From CAZOOK01 sp964581385 (lineage in GTDB: Bacteria; Pseudomonadota; Gammaproteobacteria; Nevskiales; Nevskiaceae): DNA of 64,000 bases. The stretch lies in NCBI GenBank assembly GCA_964581385.1, contig CAZOOK010000011.1, forward strand, positions 73,952-137,951, read 5' to 3'. Shown here piece after piece: positions 36,203 to 44,783 of this stretch. A program made the position numbers and the translations under genes. Each line of letters starts with the position of its first letter. Position 1 is the stretch's first letter. The notes under the pieces were generated by a model. The model saw only the letters and a program-made list of their open reading frames with translations. It did not search any database and was not told the DNA's origin.

Positions 36203-36487
36203 GCCCTCCTTCGTAAAATGGTGGCTGGCTCTTATCGCCCCACCGACTGGTGCGGAAACATCTGCATAGGAATTCGGTACCACGTGCGCAAGATGCGGTA
36301 TCGCCCATCGGCTCGTCATTGATCTAAATCAATGAGAACAAGTGGCTTCAAGAAACCCCGAAACCGCCAAAGCTGTTGCCGCTCACCACCGTTTGTCGCA
36401 TTTTATTCCCCGCTGTCGCCGCCGATCATAGCCACAGAGGACTGGCTCGATTAACTTTTCCAGCGAGACGTCCTTGAGGTTGGTTGT

Positions 36488-37369
36488 ATGGGGTATTCCG
36501 ATCCGAAGCCGCAGTATCCGATCGTGCCGCGCGAGAGGCTCGACTTCGATCTGGATGGAGATATTCCGCGCTTCTGGTTCGACGGCAATCCATTCAAGAC
36601 ACGCTTTTTCGATGCCATGTCCACCCTGTTTCCCGAGGGTGAGAAATTCTTCATCAACTGCGTGCGTGACTACCGCGAACGCATCACCGATCCAAAGTTG
36701 GTACAGGAAGTAAAAGCGTTTACGCGCCAGGAAGGCCAGCACACGATGGTGCACAACCAGTTCAATGAGCGCCTGAAAGCGCAAGGCATTGATGTCGACG
36801 GCATCCTGCGGCGTGAGGCGAAATTGCTGAACAATGCGCGCCGCGTCATGCCGGCGGTCTACACCCTGGGGCAGACCGCGGCGGTGGAGCACATTACGGC
36901 GATCATGGCGCACGGCTTCTTCGACCGGCGCGAAGTGTTGGAACACGTGGATGCACGTGTGCGGGCGATGTACGCCTGGCATGCCATCGAAGAAATCGAA
37001 CACAAGGCGGTTGCCTTCGACGTGCTCAAGCAGGTGGCCAAAGCTGGCTACTTCGTACGCATCCTGTCAATGCTGGTAATTATGGTGACTTTCCCGCTGC
37101 ATGTGTTCTTGATCCTCAACCACATGCTCAAGCGCGACGGCTTCAACTTCCGCCAGCGCACGGGCCTTTGGCTGCATGGTCTGTGGTGGCTGTATGGTCC
37201 GCGCGGCTTGTTCCCGCCGGTGATGGGACATTTGTTCGCCTACCTCAAGCCCGGCTTTCACCCCTGGAACGAAGGGCCGATGCGCAACTACGAACTCTGG
37301 TTGGATACCTTTAACCGCACTGGCGATCCGATCGCGGCCGGCAACGCGCTGCACGCCGCCGGTAGTTGA
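36488..37369 (+). CDS. PF10118 predicted metal-dependent hydrolase
   Basis: 293 residues. The family's conserved acid/histidine pairs are visible: FTRQEGQHTMVHNQF, AVEHITAIMAHGFF and WHAIEEIEHKAVAFDV, consistent with a ferritin-like di-metal four-helix site. A hydrophobic segment (ILSMLVIMVTFPLHVFLIL) follows, then YEL-W-DTFN. The family is annotated as a hydrolase, but the motif pattern suggests a di-iron oxygenase-like fold; the reaction is not known to me. An AraC regulator follows on the same strand. Confidence 0.85.
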   Translation: MGYSDPKPQYPIVPRERLDFDLDGDIPRFWFDGNPFKTRFFDAMSTLFPEGEKFFINCVRDYRERITDPKLVQEVKAFTRQEGQHTMVHNQFNERLKAQGIDVDGILRREAKLLNNARRVMPAVYTLGQTAAVEHITAIMAHGFFDRREVLEHVDARVRAMYAWHAIEEIEHKAVAFDVLKQVAKAGYFVRILSMLVIMVTFPLHVFLILNHMLKRDGFNFRQRTGLWLHGLWWLYGPRGLFPPVMGHLFAYLKPGFHPWNEGPMRNYELWLDTFNRTGDPIAAGNALHAAGS

Positions 37370-37464
37370 ACGGCGGCACTCTAAGCCGCTTGGCCGCGCG
37401 ATCCGCTTGAAGCCGTGGCAGCGAGCGCCGATAGTGGTGTCATCGCCCTATATGCTGTTGCTGC

Positions 37465-38499
37465 ATGACCGAGCTACCGTCTCGCCCGCCTGCCGTTCCC
37501 TTCGTCACGCTGACTAACTGGGTCAAGGCGGCGGCCACTTGCGGCTTCAATATCCAGCCGTTGCTGCAACAGATTGGCATTGAAACCAACCTGCTCAATC
37601 TGAACACCGTCTTGGTGGACATGGAACGCCTCAACGAACTGATGAGCGCATGCGTGGCGCAGGCGCGCGGGCGCCATTTTCCGTTTGTGCTCGGCGAGCA
37701 GTTCGCGTTCGAATATCTGCCGGATATGGAGACCTTCATCGCTACCAGCCCCACGTTGCGCGACGCCACGCGCGTGTTCGAATGGGTGCGCATGCTGATC
37801 GACCCTCGGATGCAGGTGACGCTGCATGAGCGGGACAAAGAAGCGCAGCTGGTGCTGGAGTTTGTCGATCGCGGCCGCGTGCTGAAACTGCAGCCGTACC
37901 TGGCCGAAGCAACGTTTGCGTGCATCGTCAAATTCGGTCGTTCACTCATCGGTGAGCAGGGCCATTTCGCACGCATTAGCTTCTGCCATCCGCGGCCAAC
38001 CTATGCGACTGAGTGCGAACGCTTCTTCGACATGCCGGTGGCTTTTGAGGAGACGCACAACTCGCTGCACTTCCCGCGCAAGCTGCTTGATCGCGCACTG
38101 CGTGGCGCTTATCCGGAGCTACACCAGCAGGCGGAATCCCTGATCGGGCAGCGCCTCCTGCGCCAGACCGGCAAGGCAGACTTCAGTACGCAGATCGATG
38201 AGCTGCTGAGCGCGCGTCCGCAGTTGCTGGGGCAAGGCATCGAAGCACTGGCGGCGGCGCTGCAACTACATCCACGCACCTTGCAGCGACGACTACAGGA
38301 CGAAGGCAGCAGCTACGCCGATCGTCTCGCCAAGATGCGCTTTCATCTCGCTTCAGAGTGGCTGCAACACAGCGATATCAATATCGAAACCATCAGCGAG
38401 CTTCTGGGCTTTTCCGACCGGCGCAGCTTCACCCATGCCTTCACGCGCTGGTCCGGGATGTCGCCCAGTGCGTTTCGCAGCAAGAGGGGCGAACACTGA
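37465..38499 (+). CDS. AraC-family transcriptional regulator
   Basis: 344 residues with the layout of AraC proteins carrying an N-terminal arabinose-binding-like (PF12625) domain of about 200 residues and a C-terminal double HTH: LAAALQLHPRTLQRRLQDEG and ETISELLGFSDRRSFTHAFTRW, ending SPSAFRSKRG. Such regulators often control fatty-acid or hydrocarbon-related monooxygenases. It lies 95 bases after the PF10118 gene, its likely target. Confidence 0.92.
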   Translation: MTELPSRPPAVPFVTLTNWVKAAATCGFNIQPLLQQIGIETNLLNLNTVLVDMERLNELMSACVAQARGRHFPFVLGEQFAFEYLPDMETFIATSPTLRDATRVFEWVRMLIDPRMQVTLHERDKEAQLVLEFVDRGRVLKLQPYLAEATFACIVKFGRSLIGEQGHFARISFCHPRPTYATECERFFDMPVAFEETHNSLHFPRKLLDRALRGAYPELHQQAESLIGQRLLRQTGKADFSTQIDELLSARPQLLGQGIEALAAALQLHPRTLQRRLQDEGSSYADRLAKMRFHLASEWLQHSDINIETISELLGFSDRRSFTHAFTRWSGMSPSAFRSKRGEH

Positions 38500-38551
38500 C
38501 GCGAAGTTGCGGCGCTTGGTACACCTGGAGGAAAAGGCGCCGCTGGTTACG

Positions 38552-38743
38552 GTAGGCTGACGGCACGATCTTGAGCACCGCCGCCAGCGGATAAGCGTTG
38601 GCGCCGCAAGTATCATTATGAAACCGCGCGTCAAAGCGCGACAGATCGACCTCATGATCCAGCAAGTGATTCAAGGCATCCCAAATGTCCCCGGCAGCAG
38701 CTACCCCATCAAGTCCGCCGCGATCATCGGCAAGGAATAGCAA
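38552..38743 (-). pseudogene. IS1182-family transposase fragment (N-terminal part, frameshifted)
   Basis: On the minus strand one frame reads ALNHLLDHEVDLSRFDARFH and NDTCGANAYPLAAVLKIV, the conserved N-terminal region of IS1182-type transposases. A different frame just upstream reads LLPGTF, which normally precedes this block, so a frameshift separates the two. Sequence homology stops after KIVPSAY. It is a different part of the transposase from the fragment at 23254-23446, so the two may come from separate insertions or from one rearranged copy. Confidence 0.75.
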
Positions 38744-38879
38744 AGGTGTGGCCTGACCCGGCGCTCAAGCGGACATCCCTGTCGCGGGCATTTGTGCTCT
38801 GCAAGCGCGGCGTTGTGGGCCGCCGCTTAGCTCCACGTTATGCTTCACTGAAGGCGACACCGGTCAACAGGAGGATCAG

Positions 38880-39113
38880 ATGCCCAAGATAACGATTAAG
38901 GACGGAAAGCTCTCTGCCGAGATTTATGTGCAGGTAACTCGAGAGTACGTATGCTCGTGTGGAACAAAGAGCACGATCACGATGAATATGCCAGAGGGCG
39001 TTTCTTACAATGGAAAAATAAACGTGAACGCCAATTGCTCAACTTGTAATGAACCTGTAGTTATTGCCGAAGGGCATCACTACATTGAAAACCATACGCT
39101 GCTTACCAAATAG
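38880..39113 (+). CDS. Small cysteine-containing protein (zinc-ribbon-like)
   Basis: 77 residues with AGGAGG six bases before the ATG, one of the best ribosome-binding sites in the window. Cysteine pairs CSC (YVCSCGTK) and CSTC (ANCSTCNEP) could hold one zinc. The coding sequence is visibly AT-richer than its neighbours, which with the adjacent transposase fragment suggests recent transfer. The next gene starts within 50 bases; both probably form one unit. No family recognised. Confidence 0.7.
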   Translation: MPKITIKDGKLSAEIYVQVTREYVCSCGTKSTITMNMPEGVSYNGKINVNANCSTCNEPVVIAEGHHYIENHTLLTK

Positions 39114-39160
39114 TGCCTGTGGTGTCGGGCGTCACAAACTACCAATGTGTATCGGAGAGA

Positions 39161-39730
39161 ATGATGTTGGCAAAGGACGATGATCTAAGCCATCAGCATC
39201 TGTCTTGGCTGGTCAATAGCCGCACTGCAAATCAACGTGCGGCATTGTGGTTATTCATGCTCTTCGAGACGTATTCGGAGCAGGTGAAGGGAAGGGAGTT
39301 CTCCCAGAAGGCGCAGACTATGGTTGCGATTTGCTTCTCGCTATGGCGAGCTGCATTCCTAGCAGACAAGACCGGTGTCAGAGCTGCCGTCCTCAAAGAT
39401 GCCAAGGCCTTCCTGGGCAAGATGCTGACTGACAACGCCATAACTTATCCTCAGGACCGCAGCAATCGGGAGTGGACATTTAACTATTACATGAATAACG
39501 CAAAGGACGGGCTGCTTAACCTATCAAAGGATTGGATAGACATACAAAGCAGCCTTTCCGTCGATAAAAAAGAAGTAAAGGGTGCAACAGCATCTTCTCG
39601 ACGCTGGGATCGACACCAAAATGCCTTCGAGACCGCGCTGCACCACTTTGAAGAAGCGCTTAAGAAAGCGGCGAAGCGCCCAACTGGTGGTTCCAGCCGA
39701 CCGTCTCGCCTTCGGCGAGCTAAGCTTTGA
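39161..39730 (+). CDS. Protein of unknown function, partner of the small cysteine protein
   Basis: 189 residues from ATG 39161, preceded by GGAGAG; the frame could open earlier at a GTG directly overlapping the upstream stop (39113). Helical, with aromatic segments (AALWLFMLFETYSEQVKG, ICFSLWRAAFLADK, FNYYMNNAKDGLLNLSKDW) and a basic C-terminal tail. No signal peptide or membrane segment that I trust. AT-rich codon use matches the upstream gene and differs from the flanking catabolic genes. Family unknown. Confidence 0.6.
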   Translation: MMLAKDDDLSHQHLSWLVNSRTANQRAALWLFMLFETYSEQVKGREFSQKAQTMVAICFSLWRAAFLADKTGVRAAVLKDAKAFLGKMLTDNAITYPQDRSNREWTFNYYMNNAKDGLLNLSKDWIDIQSSLSVDKKEVKGATASSRRWDRHQNAFETALHHFEEALKKAAKRPTGGSSRPSRLRRAKL

Positions 39731-39926
39731 AGCTGCAAAAAGCCTCTTTTAAAGCGTTCGCAATAAACGAGGTGAGTCTATCCAAACGACTCTCCACTAT
39801 TTGTCAATAAGCTTGCGCTCAGCAGCATTCGCTCTTGGTCTGCCGCCTGCTGCTCCCGGACTCTTGGTGCGGGAGCAGGGGCAATCGTGTTACGAAACCC
39901 GGAAGCCGCCCTATTGGGCGATCTTG

Positions 39927-41348
39927 TCAGGGCGCGTAGCCGAGGAGCGATTTGACCTCCAGGTATTCGTGGAAGCCGAACTCGCCCCACTCGCGTCCAT
40001 TGCCGCTCTTTTTGTAGCCGCCGAACGCTGCGTTGAAATCGAATCCGTCGTTGATCGACACCCAACCGGCGCGGATCTGGCGGGCCACTGCACGAGCCTT
40101 TTCAAGATCCTTACCTGCGACATTGCCGGCGAGGCCAAATTCCGTATCGTTGGCGATGGCGATGGCTTGGTCTACGTTGTCGTAGCCGATGATCACGAGC
40201 ACCGGCCCGAAGATTTCCTCGCGCGCGATCACCATGTTGTTGGTGACGTTGGCGAATACTGTGGGCTTCACATAAAAACCCTTGGTCAGCCCTTCCGGAC
40301 GTCCGGGGCCGCCAGCCACGAGCGCGGCGCCTTCAGCAACGCCCTTCTGGATATATTCCTGGATCGAGTTGAACTGCGCCTTTGAGACCACCGGCCCCAT
40401 TGCGAAATTACCTTTGGGGTCACCCACAGTCACCGCGGCAGCAGCTTCCTTGGCGACAGCGATCGCTTCGTTCATGCGGGCCTTGGGCACTAGCATGCGC
40501 GAGGTTGCGCTGCAGGTCTGACCGGAGTTGACCATCATGCCGGTGACGCCCTTGCCGACGTTGCTGGCGAAGTCCGCATCGTCGAGGATGATGTTCGCGC
40601 TCTTGCCGCCCAGCTCCTGACACACGCGCTTGACGGTGGCCGCGGCGTTTTTCGCGACTTCAATGCCGGCGGATTCCGAACCGGTAATCGAGATCATGTC
40701 GATGCCCGGGTGAGTGGACATCGCCGCGCCCACAATGGAGCCCTTGCCTTGGATGAGATTGAACACGCCGGGCGGAACGCCCGCGGCGTCAAAAATCTCG
40801 GCAAGAATCTGGGCGGAGAAATGCGACTCTTGCGAAGGCTTGAGCACGATGGTGCAGCCTGTCGCGAGTGCCGGAAAAACTTTGACCGTGACTTGGTTGA
40901 TAGGCCAGTTCCACGGCGTGATCATGCCGCAGACACCGATCGGTTCTTTCGCGATCAGCGTTGCGCCACGCTGTTCCTCGAACTTGAAATTCTTCAGCAC
41001 TTCGATGGCCGTAGTCAGATGGCCGAGCCCGAGCCCCACCTGAAAGCCATTGGCGAGTGCAGCCGGTGCGCCCATCTCGTCGGTGATTGCCGAAGCGAGG
41101 TCGCCGACACGCTTCTGGTATTCCTCGAGGATGCGCGTAAGGACCTTGAGCCGCTCCTCGCGGCTGGTCTTCGACCAGGTCGCGAAAGCCTTGCGGGCCG
41201 CCTTCACCGCCTTGTCGACATCGGCAGCCGAACCGAGTGCGATCGTGCCGGAAACTTCTTCCGTCGCGGGGTTAATGGCGTTCACCGTTTTCAATTCGAC
41301 CGGATCAACCCACTTACCGTCGATATAAAACTTGAGATATTTGCGCAT
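39927..41348 (-). CDS. NAD(P)-dependent aldehyde dehydrogenase
   Basis: 473 residues. Start ATG 41348 overlaps the stop of the ThDP-enzyme gene (TAATG). Family landmarks: PWNWPINQVTVKVFPALATG, the catalytic-glutamate block CQELGGKSANIILDDAD, the cysteine block NSGQTCSATSRMLVPKA, and the C-terminal EIFGPVLVIIGYDN and FGGYKKSGNGREWG. It oxidises an aldehyde to an acid; given the coupled ThDP lyase/decarboxylase upstream, that aldehyde is probably the ThDP product. An apparent N-terminal extension of the frame lies inside the ThDP gene and is not used. Confidence 0.95.
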   Translation of the reverse strand: MRKYLKFYIDGKWVDPVELKTVNAINPATEEVSGTIALGSAADVDKAVKAARKAFATWSKTSREERLKVLTRILEEYQKRVGDLASAITDEMGAPAALANGFQVGLGLGHLTTAIEVLKNFKFEEQRGATLIAKEPIGVCGMITPWNWPINQVTVKVFPALATGCTIVLKPSQESHFSAQILAEIFDAAGVPPGVFNLIQGKGSIVGAAMSTHPGIDMISITGSESAGIEVAKNAAATVKRVCQELGGKSANIILDDADFASNVGKGVTGMMVNSGQTCSATSRMLVPKARMNEAIAVAKEAAAAVTVGDPKGNFAMGPVVSKAQFNSIQEYIQKGVAEGAALVAGGPGRPEGLTKGFYVKPTVFANVTNNMVIAREEIFGPVLVIIGYDNVDQAIAIANDTEFGLAGNVAGKDLEKARAVARQIRAGWVSINDGFDFNAAFGGYKKSGNGREWGEFGFHEYLEVKSLLGYAP

Positions 41349-43126
41349 TATTGCTGCCCCTCTGCATACCAAGTACGGAAACGATCGTAGTTCGGCGTAT
41401 CCAGATTTTTGTTGCCGCCGTGGTTGATCACCGGGTCGATCGGCACGTGAATGACCGTCGGCTTGCCGCTGGCAAATGCCTTGGCGATCGCGCCGCTGAG
41501 CTCCTCGCCTTTTTCCACGTACATGCCCTGGCAGCCGAAGCCCTCGGCAATCTTGTCGAAGCGCACATCCTTGCTCCAGTGCACGCCCGGCTCGTTGCTG
41601 TTGCCATGACCGAAGGTGCGCTTGTATACGCCGACTTCCAGGCCCCAGGAGTTGTCCACGCCGACCACGATGACCATCGGCAGGTTGAAGCGATGCACCA
41701 CCTCCAGCTCGCCAATGTGGTACAGGAAGGCCGAATCGCTGGTAGTAAACAACACAGGGCGCTTGCGGCCATCGGCGATGGAGGCACCGATCGCATAAGG
41801 CAGGCCCGTGCCCAGGCAGCCGAAGTTCTGATTCCAGATCACGTCGTGCGGCTTGGACTGCAGGTAAGTCCAGGTGAAGATCACTGTGCAACCACCGTCG
41901 CGCGCATGGATAGCGTTCTTGGGCATGGCCTTGGTAGCCTCGATCACCCACTGGCCAGTGTGTACGCGGCCACTGTCAGTCTTGAAGTCCTGCTTAGCCA
42001 GCGCGGCCAGACGCTTCTTGTCCGCTTCGATCCACTGCTGCAACTCCGGATGCTCCTTGCGCCCGCTGCCTTTCAGCGCTGCACAGAGCTGCGGGACCAC
42101 AGTGCGCAGATCGCCCACCAGTGGCACGTCGATCGGACGGTTCTGGCCAATCGCCTCAGGGTCCAGCTCCACGTAAATCCACTTGCGGTCCACATTGCCC
42201 TTGGCCCACAGGTAACCGCGGCCATAGTGCACCGGCTCACCGATCTCGGTGCCGATGGCGACCACCACGTCCGACTTGGCGACGATATCGTCGGCCACCT
42301 CGGCAAACAGGTACGGGAAGGTGCGATCTTCGATGCCTTCGATGAACGCGGTGCCGCCCGAAGTCTGCAACACCGGGCAGCCCATCAACTGGGCCAGATC
42401 CTTCACCTTCTGGCCGGCGCGGGTGCACTGCACGGCATGACCGACCAGCAGCACGGGGCATGCGGCGTTTTTGATCAGCTCCGCCGCTTTCGCCACCATG
42501 TTGCCGTCGGCGCCGGGCTCCACCAGGCGATAGGCTGACGGCGGTAGCGCTGGCGGCAGTTCCAGTTCTTGCTGGATGATGTGAGACGGATATTCGATAT
42601 AGACCGGACCCGGCGTACCGGACTGGCATACGCGCAAGGCGTGGCGGATGATCTCGTCGGTCTGGTCCGCGTACTCGATGCTGGTGCTCCACTTCACCGA
42701 ATTCTTGAACAGGTCTTCCTGCTGGATGAACTGGATGCGGCCGCGACGCACGCGGCGCTCGGTGATGCGCGCGCGCTGACCGCCGATGAAGATCACCGGG
42801 CAGTTCTCCACCAGTGCGTCCATCATGGCACCGGATGCCAGCGCGATGCCCGGGCCCAGGGTGGCGATCGCCAGCGCCGGCTTGCCCTTCATGCGCGCCC
42901 AGCCCTCGGCCATGAAACCGGTGGCCAGTTCATGGTGCGGCGTGATGATGTCCCAACCGCGCCGCTCGGCGGCGTCGAACAGGTGCACGAAGTTGGGATC
43001 GGGAATACCGAAGACGGTCTTGATTCCTTCGGCTTCGAACAGCTCCAGGATGCGTTCGTAAACCTTTACCTTGCGGCGGTCGCTGGAAGCGACTCCGGCG
43101 GCAGGGGTTTTCTCTTCTCCGTACAT
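41348..43126 (-). CDS. Thiamine-diphosphate-dependent enzyme (2-oxoacid decarboxylase/lyase-like)
   Basis: 592 residues, the length of acetolactate-synthase, oxalyl-CoA-decarboxylase and benzoylformate-decarboxylase relatives. ThDP-activating glutamate in HHELATGFMAEGW (E66), middle domain KAAELIKNAACPVLLVGHAV, and the C-terminal cofactor region TTSDSAFLYHIGELEVVHRF followed by DNSWG. The normal magnesium-binding GDG reads SDS here (463-465); the aspartate and a later asparagine (N492) remain. Product likely an aldehyde, passed to the translationally coupled aldehyde dehydrogenase. Substrate could be a 2-oxoacid or a 2-hydroxyacyl-CoA; not decidable. Confidence 0.9.
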   Translation of the reverse strand: MYGEEKTPAAGVASSDRRKVKVYERILELFEAEGIKTVFGIPDPNFVHLFDAAERRGWDIITPHHELATGFMAEGWARMKGKPALAIATLGPGIALASGAMMDALVENCPVIFIGGQRARITERRVRRGRIQFIQQEDLFKNSVKWSTSIEYADQTDEIIRHALRVCQSGTPGPVYIEYPSHIIQQELELPPALPPSAYRLVEPGADGNMVAKAAELIKNAACPVLLVGHAVQCTRAGQKVKDLAQLMGCPVLQTSGGTAFIEGIEDRTFPYLFAEVADDIVAKSDVVVAIGTEIGEPVHYGRGYLWAKGNVDRKWIYVELDPEAIGQNRPIDVPLVGDLRTVVPQLCAALKGSGRKEHPELQQWIEADKKRLAALAKQDFKTDSGRVHTGQWVIEATKAMPKNAIHARDGGCTVIFTWTYLQSKPHDVIWNQNFGCLGTGLPYAIGASIADGRKRPVLFTTSDSAFLYHIGELEVVHRFNLPMVIVVGVDNSWGLEVGVYKRTFGHGNSNEPGVHWSKDVRFDKIAEGFGCQGMYVEKGEELSGAIAKAFASGKPTVIHVPIDPVINHGGNKNLDTPNYDRFRTWYAEGQQ

Positions 43127-43336
43127 AGTCTTATACCTTATCTAGATCCGTTGGGTTTTTAAAAATGACCGGGGCTGTTCAGATGCACCGGTCAATAAGC
43201 GCCTTTCGCTTCAGCGCCATAGTCCGCCTTGAAGTCGGTGTACCAGGAATGGACATAAACCAGACTCCAAAAATTTTCGGCGCATCCCCACTTCGATACT
43301 CCACGAGCACCGCCAGCAGCCGACGCTCGCTCATAC
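43127..43336 (-). other. Gap between the Rieske and ThDP genes
   Basis: 210 bases. A 53-codon minus-strand frame (ATG near 43331) and an overlapping frame ending YTDFKADYGAEAKGAY at about 43195 both read cleanly, but neither has a recognised family. It might hide a very small protein or the 3' relic of a lost gene. I make no gene call. Confidence 0.3.
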
Positions 43337-44713
43337 TTACTTGTCCAGCAGGCGCAGCGCACCGGCTCCCATGTACTTCACCAGGTTGCGGTGGAAATTG
43401 GTGACTTTGCGCTCCTGATGCGGGTTCGGCAGCGTACCGCGGAAGCCGCGTGACTTCATGCCACGCTGCACGGCGGCCATGTTCGAGAAATCCTGCGCCA
43501 GCACCTTGCCCCACTTCTCCGCAATCGGATCGGCATAGACCCACTCGGTCTTGGGCTCCTGGCCTTCGGGGTAGCGCTCGATGGCGTAGGACTCGAACAG
43601 GCACTTGTTCGGATCGTCGCCGTAGGGACGGGCGCGGTAGCAGAGGGCGAAGGTGATGCCCTGCAGGATCGACATGTTCGGGAAGATGCTCCAGGCGAGC
43701 CCCGCCTCCGACATCTGGTCCGGAGTAATGGTGGGCCAGATTACGCCGCGCGCGGCGTCGTCAGCCTTCGCCGAGGCCAGCCAGTGCTTGATGACCTCGG
43801 CCGGCGCGGTACCTTCGGGCAGTTCGTCGACCAGACGCTTCGCGGCGTTGACCAGCGTTTCGGTAGTGCTGGCGTTGTTGACCGTGGTGTAGATCTCATT
43901 CTGCAGCTCGTAGGTCGAGACGCGCGCGTCGGCGCCGAGGCCGGCACGGGTGATCGTGCTGCTTTGCTTCATCTTCATCGTGGCGTCGCGCTCGTCGAAG
44001 CCACTGACGCCGTGCCGGCCGTGAGCCTTGCTGTAGGCGTAATACTGGCCGTACTTGAGCAGCTGGGTGTGCGTGCCCTCGACGTGGTAGGGCTCCATGA
44101 AGGCTTCGATCGCGGTTTTCCAGTTGCAGTCGAAGATTACCCACTGGCGCCACTTGTAGCGCATCTTCTCGAAGGAGAAGGGGTCGAGGATGCCGGCCGC
44201 CGGTTCCAGGAACTCGCGCAGAGGCATGCAATTCGGATCCATGTTGATAAAGATCCAGCCGCCCCAGGTATCAACCTTGACTTCGCTCAGATGCGTGCGC
44301 TCTTCCGTCAGTGCGCCCTTCCAGTCGCCCTCGTCGAGCTTGAAGGTGCACTGGCCATCGAGATCGTAGCGCCAGCCATGGAAACCACAGACGAATTGCT
44401 TGCGCGTGCCGCAGGCGCTGTGCGCCTCGGGCACTGTATCGACCAGTTGGCGGCCGCGGTGCGAGCAGACGTTGTGGAAAGCCTTAATCTTGTCAGCGGC
44501 GGTGCGGATGACGATGATCGATTCGACACCGAGGTTATAGGTGATGAAGCTGCCGACGCTGGGAATTTCCTCGACGCGACCGGCGTGCTGCCACACCTTG
44601 GCCCATAGCTTGTCGCCTTCCATGCGAGCGTACTCTTCGGACAGATACGCATTCACCGGGAAGGTGAGTGGCTCGGTAAGGTCGTTAACATCAAATTCGA
44701 CCGGTTTGTTCAT
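43337..44713 (-). CDS. Rieske non-heme iron ring-hydroxylating oxygenase, alpha subunit
   Basis: 458 residues from ATG 44713, with AGGAGAAC upstream. Rieske ligands C83-x-H85 (NVCSHRGRQLV) and C109-x2-H112 (VCGFHGWRYDLDG). The mononuclear iron site shows EAFMEPYHVEGTH with H210 and H215. No beta subunit gene is adjacent, so this is probably a homotrimeric-type oxygenase, and it needs a reductase that is not seen in the window. It hydroxylates or demethylates a ring compound with O2. Second gene of a minus-strand operon with the Baeyer-Villiger-type enzyme. Confidence 0.95.
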   Translation of the reverse strand: MNKPVEFDVNDLTEPLTFPVNAYLSEEYARMEGDKLWAKVWQHAGRVEEIPSVGSFITYNLGVESIIVIRTAADKIKAFHNVCSHRGRQLVDTVPEAHSACGTRKQFVCGFHGWRYDLDGQCTFKLDEGDWKGALTEERTHLSEVKVDTWGGWIFINMDPNCMPLREFLEPAAGILDPFSFEKMRYKWRQWVIFDCNWKTAIEAFMEPYHVEGTHTQLLKYGQYYAYSKAHGRHGVSGFDERDATMKMKQSSTITRAGLGADARVSTYELQNEIYTTVNNASTTETLVNAAKRLVDELPEGTAPAEVIKHWLASAKADDAARGVIWPTITPDQMSEAGLAWSIFPNMSILQGITFALCYRARPYGDDPNKCLFESYAIERYPEGQEPKTEWVYADPIAEKWGKVLAQDFSNMAAVQRGMKSRGFRGTLPNPHQERKVTNFHRNLVKYMGAGALRLLDK

Positions 44714-44783
44714 GATGTTCTCCTGTCCAAATAACACAACCCTCGCGGGTTCGACGCATACGCGTCTGGCCGGTTCCCTCCGA

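Noticed and set aside
41349..41951. N-terminal extension of the aldehyde dehydrogenase by about 200 residues
   Set aside because: The extension is an alternative frame within the ThDP gene; the family start MRKYLKFYIDG at 41348 overlaps the upstream stop.
41351..42538. Plus-strand frame of 395 codons opposite the ThDP gene
   Set aside because: Antisense shadow of a gene with clear ThDP motifs; no family pattern.
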